Of a stretch of DNA of 8,667 bases, positions 1 through 6,135 are shown piece after piece (position 1 is the first letter of the stretch; the number at the start of each line of letters is the position of its first letter). A program made the position numbers and the translations under genes. The notes beneath the pieces are model-generated. The model made no database searches and was not told where the DNA came from. It saw nothing but the letters and a program-made list of their open reading frames with translations. The stretch is from Verrucomicrobiales bacterium (GTDB lineage Bacteria; Verrucomicrobiota; Verrucomicrobiia; Limisphaerales; UBA11320): positions 1 to 8,667 of the forward strand of contig DMJJ01000213.1 of NCBI GenBank assembly GCA_003452185.1, given 5' to 3'.

Positions 1-1205
1 CCCCCCCGGGCGGCGGCCAAACCTCCTGCCATCACGGCGAAGAGGAGTCCCCCCGCAACCAGGAGCAACCCCACGGGCAGGACCTGTCGCACCAGTCCGG
101 CCCCCAGGCCCAGGGCCCAGGTGCGCGGATGGACTGGGGTGATCAACAGGAGTTCCCCTCCCCCTTCGCCCCGGAGATCCGCTCCGACCCGCACGGCCAC
201 CAAGGCCTGCCAGAACAGGAGCCCGTAGAAACTCACGCCGCACAAGGCCACCCCAACCGCCGCCGTTGCAACCCCCGTGGAAGGGTGCAGCAGGATGAGG
301 ATTACCAGCGCGGCGACCCCCGCCACCACCCCGATGCAGGCCGCCCGCGGGTCCCATCCGTGCCGGCGGGCAAGCCACTCGCCTGGGTTGAGATCCGGTG
401 AGCCCCTCCTCCTTCTCCCTGCCGGACCGGCCCCGGGCCGGCGCGCCGCAGCCGCCCGCTCCCAATGGCGGGGCAGGACCAGGCACGACACCGCGAGGCA
501 CCCCGCGATGGCGGCCAGCTCAGCCCCAATCCCCTGCCAGTACGCCCAGGGCCGGACGCCCTGGGTCACCGACTCCAGGCCGATCATGGCACTGAGGGGG
601 CTGAGATCCGCGATCGGAGTCGCCACGCCAATCTGCTCCAGGAAAAACCCCACCCCCACGGGCCCCAGGACGATCCCGGCGAGAAGGGCGCACGTCCACC
701 CCCAGGCCTGGAGGCTTTCGACGGCCCATGAGGAGACCATCAACCCGGCTGTGAGCGAAAGCATCAGGGTCACCACCAGGAGCAGGCAAAGGCGCCCGAA
801 CTCTCCCCCCGTCACCCCGCCCAGCAGGATCGGGAAGGCAAGCGCCGGCAGCGCTGCGAGCAAGGCGTAGAGGCTGTTCAAGGCCACCCCGACCAGCTTC
901 CCCAGGATGATCTCCAGCGGCCGCACCTCCGCCAGGAAGAGCAACCCCAGCGTCCCCTCCCGACGCTCTTCGCTCAGGCAGTCGGCCGTGAGGCGGACCC
1001 CTTCCACGAGGCAAAAAAGAAAGAGCAGCCAGCCCAGCACGCGAAACAACGCCCGGCCCATTCCCTGGGGGCTTCCGAAAATCCAGGCCGCGGCCATGAA
1101 CAGGATCGCCAGCCCGCACGAGGCAGCGGCCGCAGCGGTCCGATGCCGGTAAGTCCGCCTCTGGCGGGATCGGACCCGCAGCTCTCGTTCAACGATCGGC
1201 AGCAC
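1..1205 (-). CDS. ABC-2 type transporter permease, second of a pair (3' end cut off by window edge)
   Basis: An uninterrupted reading frame from a GTG at 1205 to the window edge gives 401 codons with no stop, so the C-terminus lies outside. It is a hydrophobic, multi-pass inner-membrane protein and a likely membrane subunit of the ABC exporter whose ATPase is two genes upstream. It resembles the preceding permease throughout: an N-terminal ERELRVRSR (residues 6-14), then DCLSEERREGTLGLLFL (75-91), a linker NPxxWLARR (273-281), and a second-half GGELLLITPVHPRTW (349-363). Predicted membrane helices lie near 23-43, 54-70, 105-130, 137-158, 168-187 and 222-244, with further ones near 290-307, 312-337 and 370-395. 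The start was chosen because it restores the N-terminal similarity to the neighbour; it lies inside the end of that gene (17-nt overlap), suggesting coupling. No strong Shine-Dalgarno is visible, and an in-frame TTG slightly upstream is an alternative. The substrate is unknown. Confidence 0.85.
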   Translation of the reverse strand, partial: MLPIVERELRVRSRQRRTYRHRTAAAAASCGLAILFMAAAWIFGSPQGMGRALFRVLGWLLFLFCLVEGVRLTADCLSEERREGTLGLLFLAEVRPLEIILGKLVGVALNSLYALLAALPALAFPILLGGVTGGEFGRLCLLLVVTLMLSLTAGLMVSSWAVESLQAWGWTCALLAGIVLGPVGVGFFLEQIGVATPIADLSPLSAMIGLESVTQGVRPWAYWQGIGAELAAIAGCLAVSCLVLPRHWERAAAARRPGAGPAGRRRRGSPDLNPGEWLARRHGWDPRAACIGVVAGVAALVILILLHPSTGVATAAVGVALCGVSFYGLLFWQALVAVRVGADLRGEGGGELLLITPVHPRTWALGLGAGLVRQVLPVGLLLVAGGLLFAVMAGGLAAARG

Positions 1206-2838
1206 GTTGATAGGCGCTGGCGGCAATTCCCCGAAGCCGTCCGGGCAGAATCCAGGCAGCGATTCCCAGGGCCGCTGCATCACACAGGAGCGTCAGGAGG
1301 AACCAGGCCAGAATCGGCGTCTCGTCCGATCGTCCCCAGTCGAACCCAAGCCCCAGGGCTCTCAGCCCCTGCAGCAGCGTCAGGGTGACAAACAGCAGGG
1401 CCCAGGGGCCGACCATGACCAGCAGGACCGACCCGATGGCCCCGCGATTCTCCCCCCGGCCCGTCACCCCCAGCGCGAGGCTCAGCCGCCCCAGCGCCAC
1501 CAGGTCGAGAACGAACGCCACGATGCCCACGCCCCAGGCCAGGTACTCCGAGGCGGGCTCGGTACCCGAGCTGTAGAAGCGGCGGTACAGGGCGACCAGC
1601 ACCAGGTCGATGGCCAGGACCAGGAGCGCCGGCCGCAGGAAGAGCCGCTGGAGCCCGAGCTCCTGGCCCCGGACGATCTCGCGCGGGGTGAGGGGCGAGA
1701 CCAGCAGCAGCTCAAGCGCCCCGGACCGGCGATCCTCCGAGAGCACCCGCGGCGCCTCGGTCGCCACCCAGAGCTTCAGCAAGGTGTGCATCAGGAATGC
1801 CATGAAGAACATCGCGCCCTCGAACAGGTACTCCCGGGGATGCACGATGCAGCCCCACGCATAGATCCCGATCCCGAGCCCGAGCACCCCCCACACCACC
1901 CAGGGCCCCCGGATCACCCGCGACGCGCGCCAATAGTAGGGGTTCTCCTCCAGCGCCTGGCGACGGTGGGCCGCACGGGCCTCAGGCGTCCCGTTCCACC
2001 ACCGGGACCAGGCCCGTGGGCCGTCGCGGCGCGCGGCTTCCGCAACCCCTGTCCGCCGCCACCCCAGGCTGATCCACCGCATCGCCAGGAGCAGGAACCC
2101 CCAGCCCAGGGCGTGAACCACTCCAATCGAACCGTAGAAATTCATCCCCGCCCCCGGGGACCCCGGCATCAGACCGACGAGCGAGAGCCAGCAGGCCCAG
2201 CCGGGACAGGCCATCAGGAACCAGTTGACCGCTTGCGAGGAGGAGGAAACCCAATGGTACTCGGTGGCGATGAGCAGGAGCGCGGGCAACCCCGCCGTCA
2301 GGAGGGCGAGCACCAGAAACGCCGCCGCGAACGAGTGGGCCGCCTCCCGGTAGAGCACCGACGTGCACATCCCGAGGCCGAGGGAAAAGAAAAGCAGGTT
2401 GAGCACCACGAGCACCACGCGCAGGAAGTCCGTTCCCGAGACCCCTCCGGCGAGAATCGCAATCGAGAGGATCGGCACCATTCCCAGGACACCGTAGATC
2501 ACGTGGAGGGAGCTTGCGGCAAGCTTGCCCAGGACAATGTCGGCCCCATTGAGGTCTGTGAGGAAGAGGAGCCCGAGGGTTCCCTCCCGGTGCTCCTCGC
2601 TCAGGCAGTCCGAGGTGACGGTGATTCCGCCAAGCGCGGCGCACAGGAACGCGACCACGCTCAGGGTGGCGAATAGACCCTGCGACAGCCGGCGGGGATC
2701 GCCCACGTTGTCCGTGAGAAGGAACCAACCCACGACGAGCGCCGCCGCGCAGGCCGCCAGGAACCGGAAGCGGTAGAACGATCGTCGCCGCGACGCCACG
2801 CGGAGCTCACGACCGATGATGGTCGCCGAGTTTCTCAT
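1189..2838 (-). CDS. ABC-2 type transporter permease with two tandem half-domains
   Basis: This is a 549-residue polytopic membrane protein and the likely transmembrane subunit of an ABC-2 exporter. About 12-13 hydrophobic segments fall in two groups, roughly residues 24-254 and 311-531, separated by a charged linker (258-300) ending in NPYYWRASR. Each half carries the cytoplasmic-loop motif expected after the second helix of ABC-2 permeases: DCLSEEHREGTLGLLFLTDL at 77-96 and RVLSEDRRSGALELLLVSPL at 364-383. The protein therefore looks like an internal duplication that could supply both membrane halves of a transporter by itself. Typical single-domain ABC-2 permeases are about half this length. 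The ATG at 2838 lies 4 nt after the stop of the ATPase gene, and its 3' end overlaps the next permease, so it sits in the middle of an operon. The N-terminal IIGRELRVASRRR is also conserved in the next gene, which supports this start. The family call is firm; the substrate is unknown. Confidence 0.93.
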   Translation of the reverse strand: MRNSATIIGRELRVASRRRSFYRFRFLAACAAALVVGWFLLTDNVGDPRRLSQGLFATLSVVAFLCAALGGITVTSDCLSEEHREGTLGLLFLTDLNGADIVLGKLAASSLHVIYGVLGMVPILSIAILAGGVSGTDFLRVVLVVLNLLFFSLGLGMCTSVLYREAAHSFAAAFLVLALLTAGLPALLLIATEYHWVSSSSQAVNWFLMACPGWACWLSLVGLMPGSPGAGMNFYGSIGVVHALGWGFLLLAMRWISLGWRRTGVAEAARRDGPRAWSRWWNGTPEARAAHRRQALEENPYYWRASRVIRGPWVVWGVLGLGIGIYAWGCIVHPREYLFEGAMFFMAFLMHTLLKLWVATEAPRVLSEDRRSGALELLLVSPLTPREIVRGQELGLQRLFLRPALLVLAIDLVLVALYRRFYSSGTEPASEYLAWGVGIVAFVLDLVALGRLSLALGVTGRGENRGAIGSVLLVMVGPWALLFVTLTLLQGLRALGLGFDWGRSDETPILAWFLLTLLCDAAALGIAAWILPGRLRGIAASAYQRAADR

Positions 2839-2842
2839 GACC

Positions 2843-3820
2843 CTACTGGGTTTCCCCCTTGGTCACGTGCAGGAAGACCTCCTCCAATCCAACCTCCTCC
2901 TCCTCGAGGCCCGTGAGACGGAGTCCAGCCTGGACGATCGCCGTGGAGAGCACCGAGGGATCGGGGGATGGGCCTCCGAGGACCACGCGGATGCGCCCAT
3001 CCTCGTCGAGGGTCGCCTGCCCCACCCCAGGCAGCGAGCGGCAGACCTCGAGGGCGCGCTCCGGCTCCGCGGCGACACGCACCCGGTGGACATTCCCTCC
3101 CTGGATCTGCCCCCGGACCCCCTGGACCGGGCCGGCGTAAATCAGCTTGCCGCGCTCGATGATGGCCACCCGGTTGCAGAGGGTCTGAAGCTCGCTCAGG
3201 ATGTGGGAGGAGATGATGATCGTTTTTCCAAGCCGCTGCAGCTCCTGGAGAATCGCCATCATCTCGATCCGGGCGCGCGGATCGAGCCCGCTGGCGGGCT
3301 CATCGAGCAGCAGGAGCTGCGGATCGTGAATCAGGACCCGGGCCAGCCCCAGCCGCTGCTGCATCCCACGGCTCAGGGCTCCGATGAGCGATCCCCGCTT
3401 CTCCGAGAGCCCCACCAGCTCCAGCACATCGGCAACGGTCTTCTCCCGGCGGGCGGCCGGGATCTTGTAGCAGGCCCCGAAGAAATCGAGGTACTCCGTC
3501 ACCTCCATGTCCTTGTACACCCCGAAGAAGTCCGGCATGTACCCGATGATCCGCCTCACCTCCTCCGCCTGCGTGACCACATCCCGCCCCAGCACGCGCG
3601 CCACCCCGCCCGAAGGGACCAGGAACGTCGACAGGATCCGCAGCGTCGTGGTCTTGCCGGCGCCGTTTGACCCGATGAACCCAAACAGGTCACCCCGGTT
3701 CACGGTGAGATCGAGGGAGCTGAGGGCGGTCATCGAGCCGTAGGTCCGGGTGAGACCCTCGGTTTGAACCGCCGGCGCGGAAGGGGCCGCCGCGGACATG
3801 TCGGGAGGTTTGGGATTCAT
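2843..3820 (-). CDS. ABC transporter ATP-binding protein (ABC-2/CcmA-like ATPase)
   Basis: This cytoplasmic ATPase energises the two permeases downstream. In the 325-residue product, the Walker A GSNGAGKT is at about 50-57, the signature LSRGMQQ at 149-155, Walker B LLLLDEP at 169-175 (catalytic Glu 174), the D-loop SGLD at 177-180 and the switch His at 206 (SSH). The Q-loop position reads GYMPDFFGVY, with Asp where the canonical sequence has Gln; acidic residues here are common in ABC-2 exporter ATPases. The last 85 or so residues form the accessory C-terminal region usual in such ATPases, ending in a glutamate-rich stretch (EEEEVGLEEVF). I chose the ATG at 3820 because its ATGA overlaps the stop of the upstream gene, a standard coupling arrangement. 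An in-frame ATG at 3859 would add 13 residues and an ATG at 3799 would remove seven. A Pro/Ala-rich N-terminal extension of about 18 residues precedes the first strand (VQTEGLTRTYG). The ATPase call is very firm. Confidence 0.97.
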   Translation of the reverse strand: MNPKPPDMSAAAPSAPAVQTEGLTRTYGSMTALSSLDLTVNRGDLFGFIGSNGAGKTTTLRILSTFLVPSGGVARVLGRDVVTQAEEVRRIIGYMPDFFGVYKDMEVTEYLDFFGACYKIPAARREKTVADVLELVGLSEKRGSLIGALSRGMQQRLGLARVLIHDPQLLLLDEPASGLDPRARIEMMAILQELQRLGKTIIISSHILSELQTLCNRVAIIERGKLIYAGPVQGVRGQIQGGNVHRVRVAAEPERALEVCRSLPGVGQATLDEDGRIRVVLGGPSPDPSVLSTAIVQAGLRLTGLEEEEVGLEEVFLHVTKGETQ

Positions 3821-5925
3821 GGGGTTTTCAGGGGGATCCGGAAGAACGTGCTGCGCCACCCCCGCCGTGGGGTGAACCCGTTGAACGTGGGCGTGGCCGC
3901 GTACCCGTCAATCCAGGCAAGGAAATAGCTCCCCCCCCGCTGGAGGTCGGGAGTGAGGTCGAGCCTCTGGGTGCTGGAGAACCGGAGATAGTCATACTGG
4001 CCCGAGGGCTGGACCCGCTCCGCGAACGAGCCGAACAGGGCGCGGTCGGCAGGGGGCATCGGCTCCTCCGGCTGGCTGGCGCCAAACGCATGCCCGCGGG
4101 CCTGGAGCTCCGTCGCCAAGGTTGTGCGCCACCCCTCCATGACATCGGTCAGACTCCGGCTGCGGGACCGCTCCCCCGGCCCCCGGGTGGAGAGGCCCGG
4201 CGGAAGGTTGTTAAAAGGAATCACCTGATCCCCGGTCACAAGCCAGGCTCGGGAGATCTTCCGGCCGGTCTCGTTTTCCACACGGAGCTGCCATGTCTCC
4301 CCGACGCCCGTCGCCGTCACGCGGATTGGGGGCGGATTCGTCATCAGCGCATCATGCACGAACACCTGGCTGGTCCAGACCGCGACCGGCAAGGTGGCCC
4401 GGCACCCGTCGCCCCCCACCGTCACAACCCCTCCGGGCAGGGAGCGCCCCCCTTGAAGACTCAGCTCGGGACGGATCGTCGAGACAGGAGAGGCCCCCTT
4501 GAACTCGTAGCTGGCGTTGACCGGGGAATAGACCCCGCCGAACCCCCGGATCCGCCACTCGGCCTGCTCCCCGAACGGGATCAGGTCGACCACCTGAAGC
4601 TCGTTCCACTCGGAGTCCCCCGCCCGGAGGCGGTATCCAATCCAGTAAACCAGGAGGGAAAACACGACGACGTAGCAGGGAAAGGTCACCCAGGTAAGCA
4701 TCTGCCGGTTGATTCGCCGCAGCCAGAGACGGTCCACGGGCCCGATCACGACGAGGTACGTGACCAGGATCAGGAGCAGCCACCCCACGGGGAGCTTCCG
4801 GATCTGCTTGCTGTCGACGATCGACCCAAAGATGGCATCCGTGGAGTGGGGCGCATACCGGATGGCGGGCTTGGCGAGATGTTCCGGAAACTCGCAAAGC
4901 CTGCCCCAGAACCAGGGCCGCTGCAGCCACGTCAGGAAGGCCCCCCGCTCGGGGTTGAACCCGAGGAGCGTGATCACCCCCCTTCCCCGGGGAGCGGAGA
5001 GGATGAGCTTCTCTCCGCCAGGGCCCTCAACGTCCGCAGGCAGGCCCGACCCGGAGAGGTCCATCACGCCCAACTCCGCCCCCACGAACCGTTCGTCCTG
5101 CGGTTCGAGCTCCGGGCCTGGGGGCTGAGGCTTCGTCGACGGCTTTGCCCCGGCAAGCGGAAGGGTCGGCCACCCCGAGCGGGCATACCGGGCCAGGGTT
5201 TCGCCGGCACGCACGCGCCGTTCCTCCCCCGGGAGCGCCGGCAGAATGCGGCGAAGCCATGGGACCCCCGAGAGGTCTCCCGCCTGTTCCAGAGCCACCA
5301 CCAGATGCCCCCCCCCGTAGAGCCATGCCACCAGGGCGTTCGCCTGCCCCACCCCAAGGCCAAGGGCTCGCTCTGAGTTCAGGTAAAGCACCTGCAGCGA
5401 CTCGAGCATCAGAGGGTTTTCCGGGAACAGATCCGGCTGGAGGCGGGCCACCCCCGGGAGCAGATCGGGATCGACTCCCTCGAGCTTGGGGAACACCGGC
5501 CCCCCCGCGACGGTCCTGGGGAGAATCCCGATCATGAGCCCCCCCGCGGGAACCCATCGACGAGCCGGCTGGGAGGCCTCGGCCCGGAGCCGCCCTCCTG
5601 CGTCGTAAAGCCGCGCGTGCCATTCCGCCTGATACAGCTGAGTCCGATGGGCCGGGATCGCAAACCGCTTCAGCGTCCCGGTCGGGAGCTCCACGGTGGT
5701 CTGGCGAATCCCCTCGCTTCCAAAGGCCCCGGCCTCAAGTTCCACCCGCCCCACGAAACCCGGCCCGTCATTCTTCACCTCAAAGGTCACCGGGAAGCTC
5801 GCGAAGTCTGGAACCAGCCCGTCGAGTCCGAGAAACATGTCGAAGCGGAGGCCAGCCTCCGCCCCCGCGGCAGCCCGGAGGAGCAAGGGAGTGAGGAACA
5901 CCAGGAGAGTGAGGGCCCGTTTCAT
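3817..5925 (-). CDS. Secreted/membrane auxiliary protein with degenerate GATase-like domain, two TM helices
   Basis: This 702-residue protein starts the transporter block. From the ATG at 5925 it opens with a clear signal peptide (MKRALTLLVFLTPLLLRAAAGA, cleavage near residue 22). That is why I prefer this start to the longer frame from 5982, whose extra residues are Pro/Arg-rich. A beta-rich, CARDB-like stretch (about 23-120, with FPVTFEVKNDGPGF) is followed by a GATase-1-like alpha/beta region (about 129-235, ALVAWLYGGGHLVV at 197-210). A proline-rich linker (260-276) comes next, then two membrane helices at about 379-398 and 411-430 joined by a short basic loop (VIGPVDRLWLRRINRQ), then a large C-terminal domain (431-702). 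This predicts periplasmic N- and C-terminal domains. The layout recalls membrane proteins paired with ABC-2 exporters, such as GldG-like proteins, but I cannot name a Pfam family with certainty. No catalytic Cys is evident in the GATase-like region, so a binding or structural role is inferred. Its stop overlaps the ATPase start. Confidence 0.88.
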   Translation of the reverse strand: MKRALTLLVFLTPLLLRAAAGAEAGLRFDMFLGLDGLVPDFASFPVTFEVKNDGPGFVGRVELEAGAFGSEGIRQTTVELPTGTLKRFAIPAHRTQLYQAEWHARLYDAGGRLRAEASQPARRWVPAGGLMIGILPRTVAGGPVFPKLEGVDPDLLPGVARLQPDLFPENPLMLESLQVLYLNSERALGLGVGQANALVAWLYGGGHLVVALEQAGDLSGVPWLRRILPALPGEERRVRAGETLARYARSGWPTLPLAGAKPSTKPQPPGPELEPQDERFVGAELGVMDLSGSGLPADVEGPGGEKLILSAPRGRGVITLLGFNPERGAFLTWLQRPWFWGRLCEFPEHLAKPAIRYAPHSTDAIFGSIVDSKQIRKLPVGWLLLILVTYLVVIGPVDRLWLRRINRQMLTWVTFPCYVVVFSLLVYWIGYRLRAGDSEWNELQVVDLIPFGEQAEWRIRGFGGVYSPVNASYEFKGASPVSTIRPELSLQGGRSLPGGVVTVGGDGCRATLPVAVWTSQVFVHDALMTNPPPIRVTATGVGETWQLRVENETGRKISRAWLVTGDQVIPFNNLPPGLSTRGPGERSRSRSLTDVMEGWRTTLATELQARGHAFGASQPEEPMPPADRALFGSFAERVQPSGQYDYLRFSSTQRLDLTPDLQRGGSYFLAWIDGYAATPTFNGFTPRRGWRSTFFRIPLKTP
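3931..3938 (-). repeat. G8 homopolymer near the 3' end of the auxiliary protein gene
   Basis: Eight consecutive G on the coding strand encode part of Arg-Gly-Gly around residues 663-665 of the auxiliary membrane protein. The frame is intact through the run. Such runs are spots for replication slippage or sequencing error. Confidence 0.75.
5308..5316 (-). repeat. G9 homopolymer inside the GATase-like domain
   Basis: Nine consecutive G on the coding strand encode Gly204-Gly205-Gly206 of the auxiliary membrane protein, in the conserved YGGGH turn. It is the longest single-base run in the window. The frame is intact as given. Confidence 0.8.
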
Positions 5926-5943
5926 CGCACGGGGGGCGGACGG

Positions 5944-5973
5944 CCTCCCATCCATTGGACCGCGCCAGGGAGG
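5944..5973 (-). promoter_or_regulatory. Possible hairpin covering a GGGAGG ribosome-site-like sequence
   Basis: On the minus strand CCTCCC (5973-5968) followed by TGG can pair with a CCA further on and with GGGAGG (5949-5944), giving a bulged stem of about 9 bp. The same GGGAGG can alternatively pair with CCTCCCA at 6032-6026. GGGAGG is the only Shine-Dalgarno-like sequence before the ATG at 5925, but it ends 18 nt from it, which is too far for an ideal site. Chance pairing is quite possible in DNA this rich in G and C. Confidence 0.2.
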
Positions 5974-6080
5974 GGGCGTCACGGCCCACCCCGGGACTCG
6001 GAGCGGAGGCGGCCGGCGCTGGGACTGGGAGGACCCGCCTTGCTCACGGACATCATGTCGCGTTCGGTTCAGTCGCGGTG

Positions 6081-6110
6081 GTTATAGGGCCGGCGACCCG
6101 CCGCGCGCAA
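6081..6110 (-). promoter_or_regulatory. Putative sigma-70-type promoter for the transporter operon
   Basis: Read on the minus strand, a TATAAC -10 element (6086-6081, 5 of 6 consensus bases) follows a weak TTGCGC -35 (6110-6105, 3 of 6) with an 18-nt spacer. The spacer contains a short inverted repeat (CGGCG-GGT-CGCCG). The element stands out as the only AT-rich patch in a very GC-rich gap and lies directly upstream of the signal-peptide protein gene. The start site would be near 6074, leaving a leader of about 150 nt. Calling it a promoter is inference from sequence alone. Confidence 0.45.
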
Positions 6111-6135
6111 CCCGCGAGTCCTGATGGCCCTCCCC

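Larger units (their letters stand above)
5926..6135. other. Intergenic region / leader between the paralog pair and the transporter genes
   Basis: This is the largest gap in the window, 210 bp. It contains a promoter candidate at 6081-6110 and, downstream of it on the minus strand, a GC-rich leader of about 150 nt with a possible hairpin (5944-5973). A 25-codon ATG frame on the minus strand (start at 6056) has no ribosome site or recognisable product, and I do not call it a gene. No stem followed by a T-run occurs after the stop of the upstream gene. Transcription from the paralog pair may therefore read through into the transporter genes, with the internal promoter adding independent expression. 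Confidence 0.6.

Noticed and set aside
520..1192. Minus-strand frames at 520-1119 and 974-1192 in other phases
   Set aside because: They give Gly/Arg/Pro-rich products. The frame starting at 1205 gives a continuous hydrophobic permease similar to the neighbouring gene, so these are shadows.
1207..2676. A 489-codon open frame on the plus strand opposite the first permease
   Set aside because: Its product is rich in Gln, Arg, Pro and Glu with no domain, and it mirrors a strongly supported membrane protein on the other strand. Long antisense frames are expected at this GC content.
3821..3859. Longer ATPase start at 3859 (13 extra residues)
   Set aside because: It would overlap the upstream gene by about 43 nt without a ribosome site. 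The ATGA overlap at 3820 is the more standard start.
4090..5376. A 428-codon plus-strand frame opposite the auxiliary membrane protein
   Set aside because: Low-complexity Pro/Arg/Gly/His composition, no recognisable motif, and fully antisense to a gene with signal peptide and TM helices.
5926..5982. Longer start for the auxiliary membrane protein at 5982 or 5955
   Set aside because: The added residues are Pro/Arg-rich and would bury the signal peptide that begins at the ATG at 5925.
5983..6056. A 25-codon ATG frame on the minus strand in the leader (MMSVSKAGPP...)
   Set aside because: No ribosome site, no similarity, and Ser/Pro/Arg/Gly composition typical of random GC-rich DNA.
6088..6104. 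Small inverted repeat CGGCG-GGT-CGCCG as a terminator for the upstream pair
   Set aside because: The stem is only 5 bp and no T-run follows. It lies in the spacer of the promoter candidate.
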